Notes under the pieces: model-generated
What the model was told of the DNA's origin: nothing
Seen by the model: only the letters and a program-made list of their open reading frames with translations
Database searches by the model: none
Origin: Methanomassiliicoccales archaeon RumEn M1
GTDB lineage: Archaea > Thermoplasmatota > Thermoplasmata > Methanomassiliicoccales > Methanomassiliicoccaceae
Assembly: GCA_001421185.1 (NCBI GenBank)
Contig: LJKK01000172.1
Location: forward strand, 1-54,080
DNA length: 54,080 bases
Direction of reading: 5' to 3'
Made by a program: the position numbers and the translations under genes
Shown: piece by piece, positions 7,638 through 15,309 of the stretch
Position numbering within the stretch: position 1 is the stretch's first letter
Layout of the letters: every line of letters begins with the position of its first letter

Positions 7638-8668
7638 TGGTCTCGCCTCCTCGCCTTCGTCGCAGGGATGCTGCGGCCATAATCACGCCGTCCTGGGGCG
7701 GGCCCAGCGAGTACCCGGCGGTGTACGAGCACGGCCTGGACGTCCTTCGCGAGGAGTTCGGCCTCCGTCCGGTGGAGATGACGTGCACCAGAGCGAAGCA
7801 GGCCCAGCTTCACCGCCATCCCGATGCCAGGGCGAAGGATGTCAACAGCGCGTTCGAGCATGATGACACCAGGGCGGTCCTGACCTCCATCGGAGGCGAC
7901 GATTCGGTACGCATCCTGCCGTTCATCGATCTTGACGCCATCCTCGATCGTCCCAAGGTCCTCATGGGCTTCTCCGATGCCACCACGCTTCTCACGTACC
8001 TGTGCTGGAACGGCATGACCACCTTCTACGGGCCGTCGGTCATGGCCGGGATATCGCAGATGCGCAACTATCCCGCTCAGATCAAGCAGGTGAAGGAGCT
8101 ATTGTTCGAGGGGAAGGCGAACTACCGATACCGACCGTCGACGGCGTACAGCGAAGGCTATCCCGACTGGTCCCGCGAGGATCTGGTCGGCCATGTCGGG
8201 CGCAAGAGGCGCAGCGGCGGCTGGAAGACGCTCCAGGGCGAGGACAAGGTCGTCGGACGTCTGTTCGGGGGATGCATCGAGGTGTTGGAGATGATGAAGG
8301 GGACGGCCTACTGGCCGCCCCGCTCGTTCTGGGACGGAAAGATGCTCTTCCTCGAGACGTCGGAGGACATGCCGACGCCCGACAACGTCAAGTGCATGCT
8401 GCGCAACTATGGCATGCAGGGCGTACTGGACGATATCTCGGCCCTTCTCGTCGGCCGCCCCCGAGGCTACGATCGCGTGGCCAAGCGCCGCCTGGCCAGG
8501 GTCCTGAGGCAGGTGGCGGAGGAGTTCGGACGCACCGACCTGCTCATAATCACCGACATGGACTTCGGCCACACCGATCCTCAGATGATCCTTCCGCTGG
8601 GCGTGAAGGCCGAGCTCGACCCGGCCGGACCAGGGCTTCGATTGCTGGAGAGGGCCGTAGGGCAATAA
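7637..8668 (+). CDS. Peptidase S66 family (LD-carboxypeptidase / MccF-like)
   Basis: A 343-residue protein of the serine peptidase S66 family, whose members cleave L,D-peptide bonds or hydrolyse peptide-nucleotide antibiotics such as microcin C (MccF). The nucleophile motif GFSDATTLL, an FLETSED segment holding the likely glutamate and a late FGHTDPQ holding the likely histidine give the expected Ser-Glu-His set. The N-terminal IITPSWGG and SIGGDDSVRILPF segments also fit the fold. An archaeon without murein would more plausibly use it for detoxification or peptide turnover. The ATG at 7637 overlaps the ACT gene stop by one base. Confidence 0.85.
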   Translation: MVSPPRLRRRDAAAIITPSWGGPSEYPAVYEHGLDVLREEFGLRPVEMTCTRAKQAQLHRHPDARAKDVNSAFEHDDTRAVLTSIGGDDSVRILPFIDLDAILDRPKVLMGFSDATTLLTYLCWNGMTTFYGPSVMAGISQMRNYPAQIKQVKELLFEGKANYRYRPSTAYSEGYPDWSREDLVGHVGRKRRSGGWKTLQGEDKVVGRLFGGCIEVLEMMKGTAYWPPRSFWDGKMLFLETSEDMPTPDNVKCMLRNYGMQGVLDDISALLVGRPRGYDRVAKRRLARVLRQVAEEFGRTDLLIITDMDFGHTDPQMILPLGVKAELDPAGPGLRLLERAVGQ

Positions 8669-8798
8669 CGCGATCGGCGCCGATATTTTCGACCGTCTTC
8701 CATCCTTCGACGTCGGCCGCAGCCTCCGCGTCGGCCCCCTCCGTGCAAAAAAGCATTATAGCCGTTGCTGGGAAGGAAGTCAGACGGAGGACCAGGGT

Positions 8799-9320
8799 TT
8801 GCAAAGGATATTGGAGCAGGTCGAACACATGCCCCGGCGGAAGGGGCTGGAAGTGACGGTGGAATCTGGAGGGCTGGATGTGGACCAGACCTGCGAGGGA
8901 ATGAAGTACTCGCCCCGCATCGCCATCGGCAATCTGCGAGCGCCTTTCCTGGCCGTGCTGATGGAGGATGCCGACCACCCTACCGGCAACTTCCCTCACT
9001 GGGTCCTATGGAACGTCGAGCGCACAGAGCTCATACCCAGGAACATTCCCAAGAGGGAGGAGTTCTCGCAGCCCATCCGAGGCGTCCAGGGGCGCAATGG
9101 CTTCGGCCGCATAGGCTACGACGCCCCCTGCCCCCCACAGGGCGACAAGAGATGCTATCGCTTCAGGGTGTTCGGCGTGAGCGAGGAGCTGGACCTGAGG
9201 CCCGGCGGGACCTCCCGCGACCTCGAGGACGCATTGGAGGGGCGCATACTTCAGTACGGCGAGGCCATCGTCACCTACGAGAGACCGACCATGAAGAACG
9301 TCCCCGCCACGGCCCCATGA
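8799..9320 (+). CDS. PEBP family protein (YbhB/YbcL-like), first copy
   Basis: A 173-residue member of the phosphatidylethanolamine-binding protein family. Marks are an early acidic strand ending in EGMKYSPRIAIGN, the ligand-site strands LAVLMEDADHPTGNFPHWVLW, a GRIGYDAPCPPQGDKRCYRF loop, and a final strand-helix. Members bind small anions, and the archaeal function is unknown. The best start is TTG at 8799, because GGAGG (8787-8791) lies seven bases upstream and no ATG is better placed. A paralogue follows after 9 bases, so the two are probably cotranscribed. Confidence 0.85.
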   Translation: MQRILEQVEHMPRRKGLEVTVESGGLDVDQTCEGMKYSPRIAIGNLRAPFLAVLMEDADHPTGNFPHWVLWNVERTELIPRNIPKREEFSQPIRGVQGRNGFGRIGYDAPCPPQGDKRCYRFRVFGVSEELDLRPGGTSRDLEDALEGRILQYGEAIVTYERPTMKNVPATAP

Positions 9321-9329
9321 GGTGATCAT

Positions 9330-9797
9330 ATGGCCAACGAGACAAGGCATATGGAGCTGATCGTGAGCTTGGATTTCGACTACTATCCCGACAGGCATAC
9401 CTGCAAGGGCCGGGACATCTCCCCCAAGGTGCGCATCGAGGGGCTGCAGCGCAGGTTTATGGCGTTGATGTTGGAAGACCACGATGCTCCCGAAAGGCCA
9501 TTTGTCCACTGGGTGATATGGAACGTGCCGGCGCGGGCGGTCATACCGGAAGGCGTCAGCAAGACGGAGCGGCCGTCCGAGCTGGACGGAGCGGTCCAGG
9601 GTAGCACGACCGGCGGGAACATCGGCTACGAAGGGCCATGCCCTCCTCGGGGCCGGACCCACAGGTACGATCTGAAGGTCTATGGCTACGACGAGCCTCT
9701 TGACCTGGGTCCTGGAGCCACCCGGGAGGAGCTGCTGGCCTTGTTGGAGGGGCAAAGTACGCAATATGGCGTGGCGGCTGCTGACTACGGCCGGTGA
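9330..9797 (+). CDS. PEBP family protein (YbhB/YbcL-like), second copy
   Basis: A 155-residue paralogue of the preceding gene. The same core is present: CKGRDISPKVRIEGL, the ligand-site LEDHDAPERPFVHWVIWNVP, NIGYEGPCPPRGRTHRYDL and an LLALLEGQSTQYGVAA tail. The two copies have clearly diverged, so they may bind different ligands or form a heterodimer; PEBP proteins commonly dimerise. The ATG at 9330 is preceded by GAGGTGATC. Its stop is followed by a short spacer containing the hemerythrin promoter. Confidence 0.85.
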   Translation: MANETRHMELIVSLDFDYYPDRHTCKGRDISPKVRIEGLQRRFMALMLEDHDAPERPFVHWVIWNVPARAVIPEGVSKTERPSELDGAVQGSTTGGNIGYEGPCPPRGRTHRYDLKVYGYDEPLDLGPGATREELLALLEGQSTQYGVAAADYGR

Positions 9798-9804
9798 CGC
9801 TCAA

Positions 9805-9812
9805 CATTATTA
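9805..9812 (+). promoter_or_regulatory. TATA-like box for a probably leaderless hemerythrin transcript
   Basis: CATTATTA is centred about 28 bases before the ATG at 9837. No ribosome binding site lies between them, which fits archaeal leaderless transcription. Confidence 0.4.
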
Positions 9813-9836
9813 CCTCTGCCCTCCATCTACCTGAAC

Positions 9837-10388
9837 ATGTTGCCTGCTGGGCCGCTAATGATCGAGCACCGGCTGATCGAACAGGCCATCTCCTTGATCA
9901 AGAAGGAGAGCGAACTGATCCTCAGCACGGGCAGGGTGGACCTCTCGCTGCTCACAGACATGGTGGACTTCATGAGGACCTATGCCGACCGCTGCCACCA
10001 TGGGAAGGAGGAGGACATCCTGTTCCGCGTGCTCGAGAGTAAGGACATGACGGAGGAGCACCGCGCCATGATGGCCCGGCTGGTCGACGATCACCGCCGC
10101 TCGAGGGCGCTAACATCCTCTCTCAACGACCTTCTGGTCCCCTTTCGTAGGGGAGAGAGGGGCGCGGTCGAAGAGGTGGTGGAGATCCTGCAGGCGCTCT
10201 CCACGGTGTATCCGGACCATATAGAGCGAGAGGACAAGCACTTCTTCCCGGTGGCCATGAAGTATCTGTCAACAGAGGAAAGGGACAACATGCTGAAGGA
10301 GTTCCAGGAGTTCGACGGCAAGCTCGTTCATGAGCATTATAAGGCAGAGGTGGAAAGGATGAAGGCGCACCTAGGGGTGCAGCCATGA
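9837..10388 (+). CDS. Hemerythrin-like HHE cation-binding protein
   Basis: A 183-residue all-helical protein with the spaced His/Glu ligands of a diiron hemerythrin-like bundle: [48 protein letters not shown] and a final HEHY. Such proteins bind oxygen, nitric oxide or iron through a diiron centre. The ATG at 9837 is placed 28 bases after a TATA-like box; an internal ATG at 9858 is the alternative. The stop overlaps the rubredoxin start (ATGA), so the two are translationally coupled. The pair suggests oxygen or peroxide handling with rubredoxin as electron donor. Confidence 0.85.
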   Translation: MLPAGPLMIEHRLIEQAISLIKKESELILSTGRVDLSLLTDMVDFMRTYADRCHHGKEEDILFRVLESKDMTEEHRAMMARLVDDHRRSRALTSSLNDLLVPFRRGERGAVEEVVEILQALSTVYPDHIEREDKHFFPVAMKYLSTEERDNMLKEFQEFDGKLVHEHYKAEVERMKAHLGVQP

Positions 10389-10546
10389 AGAAGTGGCGCT
10401 GCCTCGTCTGCGGCTACGAGTACGATCCGGCCGTCGGCGATGACCTCTCGGGCATCCCGCCCGGCACTGCCTTCGAGGACCTTCCCGATGATTGGGTGTG
10501 CCCCATGTGCGGCGCCCCCAAGTCGGACTTCGAGCCGGTGGAGTGA
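10385..10546 (+). CDS. Rubredoxin
   Basis: A 53-residue protein with the two metal-binding loops of rubredoxin: [12 protein letters not shown] near the start and [15 protein letters not shown] near the end, giving four cysteines for a single iron. The central [18 protein letters not shown] is also diagnostic. It is a small cytoplasmic one-electron carrier typical of anaerobes. The ATG at 10385 overlaps the hemerythrin stop by four bases, so the two are coupled. It probably passes electrons to the adjacent diiron protein or to another oxygen-defence enzyme. Confidence 0.93.
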   Translation: MKKWRCLVCGYEYDPAVGDDLSGIPPGTAFEDLPDDWVCPMCGAPKSDFEPVE

Positions 10547-10561
10547 ACCACCGGAAATGGT

Positions 10562-12345
10562 TTAGGCGCGCCGCGCCTCACTTACCCTCTTTTCTTCCTC
10601 GTTGTCCAGGCCGCCGGTCACCATGGCGCAGAACCTGACGTACACACGGCTGATGGTGTCCCATGCCAGCACCAGTATTATCAGGCCGGCGAACAGCGAC
10701 ACCAAGAGGCCCAGGGGACCGACCATGACGAGATTGGGCATCAGGGGGATGACCAGCACCAGGACGACCATGATCATGGCGACATACGCCAGGTTGACGA
10801 AGATCTTGTAGACGACCTTGGGATTGGTCACCGTGGTGCGGGGCGACTCGACGGTAAGGATCGTCAGGTGGCGGGCGATCTTCTTCACGTTCCCGAACAT
10901 GTTGTAGATGATCGGCGCCATGATGATGATCAGCAGGATCAGCAACAGCTCGTCGCCGAGCAGGTTGAGATCCGAGGCAACGTTCTCGAAGGTGTTGGTG
11001 TATCCCTCGGCGTAGTTGAACACCAGCATGACGGTGATGAGGACGATGATGTCGACGAAGATAAGGGAGATGGCGTTCTTGATGCCGGCCCGTTCGGGGG
11101 AAGGTTCCGCCAGGCCATTGGAGGCCGACGCGTGCACTTCGTCGATGGTGCGCAGTGAGCACACCAGCCTGTTGGGCAGGACCCGTACGATGGAATCGAA
11201 CATTCCCGGCTGGAACTTGGTCACCACCGGAGCGACGAACATGGTGATCAGTGCGGCCCGATGACCGCGGCGTAGAAGCCATCCGTCACGACGCCGGCGT
11301 CCAGAGCGGCCTTGGCGATGATGAACGCGAACTCACCCATGGCCAGCAGGCTGGTGGCCACCAGCAGGCTGTCCCTGGCGGTCATGTTCACTAGATAGGA
11401 CCCGAGCGAGATGGTGACCACCTTGGCGGCGATGAAGACCACGGCCATGATGATCGCCAGGCCTAGATTGTCGACGATCAGGCCAGGGCTGACCTGCATG
11501 CCGATGCTGATGAAGAACACCGCCATGAACAGCTCCTTGACCGGCTCCACCTTCTGCATCAGCTTGTGGCCGAACTTGGATATGGCGATCATCATCCCCA
11601 TGAGGAACGCGCCGATGGCCACGTCCAGTCCGATCGAGGCCGAGACGGCGGCCATGGCGAAGCATAGGCCCACGGCCACGATGAGGACGATCTCCGGCGA
11701 ATACCTCTTCCCGATCCAGTTGATGAGCCGAGGCACCAAGGTCATGCCGAACACCACCGACATGCCGATGAACAGGATCAGCCCGACGATCATGGTGGCC
11801 GTCGAACCGAGCGCCGGGGTGTCGCCCGCCAGCAAGGGCGCGGCCATGGTAAGTATGAGCACCTGGCCCACGTCCTCGAAGATAGTGATCGTGACGATCA
11901 GCTTGGCCATGTCGGCGTCGATGTGCTTGGCGGTCTTGAGAACGCCAACGACCACCGCGGTGCTCGTACCGGATATGATGGCCCCGAGGAAGATAGACTG
12001 TACGAAGTCCATGCCCAGCAGGATGCCTAGGATGTAACCCACGGCCACCATGACGGGCATCTGTATCAGGACGATGATGAGGATCTTGGAACCGGTGGCC
12101 CGGAGCTTGGTGATGTCCGTCTCCAGTCCGATATAGAACAGCAATAGGACTATACCCAGGCTGGACAGGAGGGATACCGTGCTCCCTTCCACCCATACCT
12201 CGGGGAACATGGACGGCCCGATGATGATACCTGCCGTGATGTACCCCAGGATGGGAGGCATCCTGATCTTGGCGAATACGACCGCGAAGACTCCTGCGAT
12301 GAGCAGGAGGATGGCCATATCGATGACTATTCGGAACTCATCCAT
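10562..12345 (-). CDS. CPA2-type Na+/H+ or K+/H+ antiporter with extra C-terminal membrane domain (frameshifted)
   Basis: The first part (12345 to 11248, 365 codons) is a CPA2 antiporter with many hydrophobic helices, including LGYITAGIIIGP, the GTSTAVVVG and IFEDVGQVL segments and EFAFIIAKAALDAG. It stops just after GFYAAVIG. The second part reads on from AALITMFVAPVV in another frame to 10562. One missing base in the CCC run at 11257-11259 explains the break. The joined protein is about 594 residues. After the antiporter it has roughly four more membrane helices and a charged tail, which is unusual because many relatives end in a soluble K+-binding domain. It is divergent from arsA. Confidence 0.82.
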
Positions 12346-12723
12346 ATGCTGGCCCTGCCCCAGTGCTATAAACTGATATCATCCTCAATCCTCGAAGGGT
12401 CATGGCACCCGCTTTCCCGGTCCCATGCACCGGGGAGCGAGAAAAACAAGGCAGGATGGCCGGCCCCTGTGGACCCAATGGCTAAGTCGCCCCTCCTTCG
12501 TGGGGGCATCTTGCCCAACATCTGCCCCTCGGACACGTCTGGTAAGAAATACCATGACTATATTGATAGCGAAACGCACTATCTTATTTAAATCATTTTA
12601 TCGCCGAGACCTAATGCCAGCCACCGCATCGCTCCGCCTTCTAGAACGTTCCCAGCGGGGCGAGGGGATGCCGACGTGTTAGGTGGAGAGTTTAAAAGGC
12701 GTGGACGGCATTGGAGGACCCAT
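12346..12723. other. Divergent promoter region between antiporter and arsA
   Basis: These 378 bases carry no convincing gene. They hold a hairpin-forming segment near 12489-12507 (arms GCCCC and GGGGC), an AT-rich block near 12578-12602, and the arsA TATA-like box AGTTTAAAAG at 12689-12698. Confidence 0.5.
12689..12698 (+). promoter_or_regulatory. TATA-like box for arsA
   Basis: AGTTTAAAAG lies about 30 bases before the ATG at 12724, with a ribosome binding site GGAGG (12713-12717) between them. Confidence 0.45.
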
Positions 12724-13644
12724 ATGTCGAAACCATCCAACATGAGGGAGCTCATCGAAAGTAAGAAGTTCCTGTTCTTCGGAGGCAAGGGAGGTGTCGG
12801 AAAGACCACCATGGCCTCCACCACCGCCACCTGGTTGGCCGACCACGGGTACAAGACGCTCATCGTGGCCACCGATCCCACCATCAGCCTGTCGGCCATC
12901 TATGAGCAGGACATCTCCGAGACGGAGGTGGTGCCCATCGGTTCGACCGGTAACCTGTACGGCCTGAACATCAACCCCAAGAAGGCCATGGGTGTGTTCC
13001 AGACGCGCATGAACGAGATGATGGAGGGCTTCTCCACCATGTTCGGGAGCGAACTGCTCAGCACGCCCTGCACCGAGGAGATAGCGGCCTTCGACCAGTT
13101 CGTGAGCTACATGGCCGACACCGAGCACGACAAGGTCGTCTTCGACACCGCGCCCACCGGCCATACCCTGAGGGAGCTGAGCATGCCGTTCGACTGGTCC
13201 GGATACATCGCGAACCAGATCGAGAGCCGCAAGGAGATGTCCCAGGTGCTGGGCTTCATCTACGACGAGGCCATGATCGCCGACCTTCGCAAGGAGAAGG
13301 ACCGGTACGATGCGGCCGTGAGGGCCCTTTCGGACGGCGACACGTCGGCCTTCAATCTGGTACTGCTGCCGGAGAAGCTCCCGGTCGACGAGACCGCGAG
13401 GGCGGCCGAGGACCTGGCGACCTTCGGCATCCACGTTCGTTCGATCATCATCAACGAGGTCATTCCCCGCGACGTTCTGAAGGGCAACTGGTTCCTGGAG
13501 CGCCGGAGGGCCACGCAGGACAAGTACCTGAAGCTCATCGACGAGCAGTTCAAGGACCTCATAAGGGCGGAGGTGCCGCTGTTCGAGACCGACATCTACG
13601 GCATCGAGAACCTCCGCAAGGTCGGAAAAGTACTGTACGGATGA
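12724..13644 (+). CDS. arsA: ArsA/Get3-type anion-transporting ATPase
   Basis: A 306-residue ATPase of the ArsA/Get3 family. The deviant Walker A FGGKGGVGKTT lies near residues 19-29, and the switch region DTAPTGHTLRELSMP near residues 142-156. Members either energise arsenite efflux or deliver tail-anchored membrane proteins. The length fits a single-domain archaeal protein. No CxC tail-anchored-protein zinc motif and no ArsB pump are seen. The next gene encodes a small thioredoxin-like protein with vicinal cysteines, so a metalloid or thiol role is possible. The start ATG is supported by GGAGG seven bases upstream and a TATA-like box. Confidence 0.85.
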   Translation: MSKPSNMRELIESKKFLFFGGKGGVGKTTMASTTATWLADHGYKTLIVATDPTISLSAIYEQDISETEVVPIGSTGNLYGLNINPKKAMGVFQTRMNEMMEGFSTMFGSELLSTPCTEEIAAFDQFVSYMADTEHDKVVFDTAPTGHTLRELSMPFDWSGYIANQIESRKEMSQVLGFIYDEAMIADLRKEKDRYDAAVRALSDGDTSAFNLVLLPEKLPVDETARAAEDLATFGIHVRSIIINEVIPRDVLKGNWFLERRRATQDKYLKLIDEQFKDLIRAEVPLFETDIYGIENLRKVGKVLYG

Positions 13645-13660
13645 TCGCCGAGGTGCCGAC

Positions 13661-13996
13661 ATGAAAAAGATGAGGCTCGCCATACTGTCGTTCGCCTGTT
13701 GCAATCCTGCCCTGGCGGTCCACGACCAACGGTACGTGGAACGGATCAAGGAGGCGGCCGAGGCCGCCGGGGTGGAGTATGAGCTCGAGATCATACATGC
13801 GACCGAGGCCCGCATGACCAATCAGCACACCTACATGGGCGAGATCATGCCGCTCTTCAACAAGTACGGACAGGCCGTCTCGCCGGCGTTGTTCATCAAC
13901 CGGTCGCTGCAGCTGTGGGGCGGCGTGCCCACGCTGGAGAAGCTGACCGAGGTCTTCCAGAAGGCCAGCGTGGCCATCGAGCAAGGTCGGCTGTAG
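13661..13996 (+). CDS. Small CC-motif protein, thioredoxin-like, downstream of arsA
   Basis: A 111-residue protein that I cannot place firmly in a family. It has vicinal cysteines at positions 13-14 after a first beta strand, and a C-terminal segment SPALFINRSLQLWGGVPTLE that reads like a thioredoxin-fold cis-proline loop and last strand. The ArsD metallochaperone also carries vicinal cysteines at 12-13 on a thioredoxin fold and works with ArsA, so an ArsD-like role is tempting. Other ArsD cysteines are absent. It follows arsA by 16 bases on the same strand and is probably cotranscribed. Confidence 0.6.
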   Translation: MKKMRLAILSFACCNPALAVHDQRYVERIKEAAEAAGVEYELEIIHATEARMTNQHTYMGEIMPLFNKYGQAVSPALFINRSLQLWGGVPTLEKLTEVFQKASVAIEQGRL

Positions 13997-14130
13997 GCCG
14001 ACCGCGCCCTATCCCCTCCGGATGATGAGGCATAGCTGATGCTATAGCAGCGGACGAGGCGAGGGGGGCCGTCGCAATGACAGGCATCGTTCTTCTTTGA
14101 AAAGCTACGAGCTGGCTCCGGAGCCTTGCT

Positions 14131-14763
14131 ATGAAGAGAAGGATTGCCGCCATTGGCGCGGTGTTGGCACTGGCCGCCGTGATGGCCCTGGGAGGGGTCA
14201 TGATGGTGGCCGACGGACAGGCTCAGGAACGGACGCAGGAGTGGAACAAGGGAGTGGTGGTCCCCATGACCGGGGCCATGGAGAGGCCCGAACCGGTGGA
14301 GACCAACGCGAACGGGCTTGCCATCTTCTGGTTGAACGAGGACATGAGCGAGATGTGCTACATGGCCTACGTGGCCAACCTGACCGATGTCAACCAGGGG
14401 CACATCCATGCCGTGGAGGGAGAGAACCAGACCGGCCCGCCGGTGGTATGGCTCTTCCCCGAGGGTAGCACCCAGCCCATGGTGAAATCTGGCGAGACCG
14501 ATGGATTGCTGGTCATGGGAACCTTCACCGAGGAGGACTTCGTCGGTCCCCTGGAGGGGATGACGATGGCCGACCTGGTTGACATGCTGGAGGACCAGAC
14601 GGTCTACGTGAACTTCCACACCGAGGCCCACCCGATGGGTGAGATCAGGGGTGAGTTCAACGTGTTGAACCAGAGCTGCGACTCCATGGAGAGGACCATG
14701 AGGGAGGCCATGGGCGGCTCCTCGGAAGCGCCGGCCCCGCCCATGCCCTCGCTCCCATATTGA
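14131..14763 (+). CDS. Secreted CHRD-domain protein
   Basis: A 210-residue exported protein. It starts with a basic pair and a hydrophobic stretch (about residues 5-27) that fits a signal peptide or anchor. The CHRD fold follows, with GHIHAVEGENQTGPPVVWLF in the middle and VYVNFHTEAHPMGEIRGEF near the end; both histidine-rich strands are diagnostic. The C-terminus is a low-complexity Ser/Ala/Pro tail. CHRD domains occur in chordin and in many bacterial secreted proteins of unknown function. It stands alone between the arsA unit and the DUF454 gene. Confidence 0.85.
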   Translation: MKRRIAAIGAVLALAAVMALGGVMMVADGQAQERTQEWNKGVVVPMTGAMERPEPVETNANGLAIFWLNEDMSEMCYMAYVANLTDVNQGHIHAVEGENQTGPPVVWLFPEGSTQPMVKSGETDGLLVMGTFTEEDFVGPLEGMTMADLVDMLEDQTVYVNFHTEAHPMGEIRGEFNVLNQSCDSMERTMREAMGGSSEAPAPPMPSLPY

Positions 14764-14895
14764 GCCGTCCGTCGATGAGACAAACCTCTTCTCCTTTTCT
14801 TAGCCCAGTAAGATGAGCGGCCATGCGGTGGGAATATGTATGGCAGGCGAGAATCTGGTCGCTGGAACGATATGGACACCATATTGGGGGAAGGA

Positions 14896-15309
14896 ATGGC
14901 GGAGCGAACGGAGCTCTGCGAGCCGAGCGGGCTGACAGTACTGCAGCGGTTCAAGTGGAACGCCCTGGGAACGCTGGCCCTGGCCCTCGGCGTCATCGGG
15001 ATGGTCCTTCCGATCTTGCCCACCGCGCCTTTCGTGCTGGCAGCGGCGGCCTGCTATCTACGAGGCTCAAGGAGGATGTACTGTTGGCTGACCACCAACC
15101 GCCTCTTCGGCCCCATCGTGGCTGACTACATGGTCGGCAAGGGGGTCTCGTGGCGCGTGAAGCTGGTGTCCATCACATTCCTATGGTGCTCCCTGGCCTT
15201 CTCTTTCCTGGTCTTCGATCTGCCGCCGTTGACCCTTCCGGTCCTCGCCCTGGTGGGCACGGCGGTGTCGACCCACGTGATCCGTCTGCCGTTCAAGCTG
15301 CCTCAGTGA
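14896..15309 (+). CDS. DUF454 (YbaN-like) membrane protein
   Basis: A small membrane protein with the DUF454 signature: GVIGMVLPILPTAPFVLAAA, then ACYLRGSRRMYCWLTTNRLF, then GPIVADYMVGKGVSWRVKLV and two further hydrophobic stretches. The function of the family is unknown. The frame is open from ATG 14836, but the ATG at 14896 follows GGGGGAAGG closely and the homology starts after it; the ATG at 14872 is also possible. Its 3' end overlaps the convergent MFS gene by 17 bases. Confidence 0.8.
   Translation: MAERTELCEPSGLTVLQRFKWNALGTLALALGVIGMVLPILPTAPFVLAAAACYLRGSRRMYCWLTTNRLFGPIVADYMVGKGVSWRVKLVSITFLWCSLAFSFLVFDLPPLTLPVLALVGTAVSTHVIRLPFKLPQ

Noticed and set aside
7637-8668. Microcin immunity system
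   Set aside because: The S66 protein is MccF-like, but no microcin precursor, MccB or exporter gene is adjacent; its operon partners are PaaK and an ACT protein.
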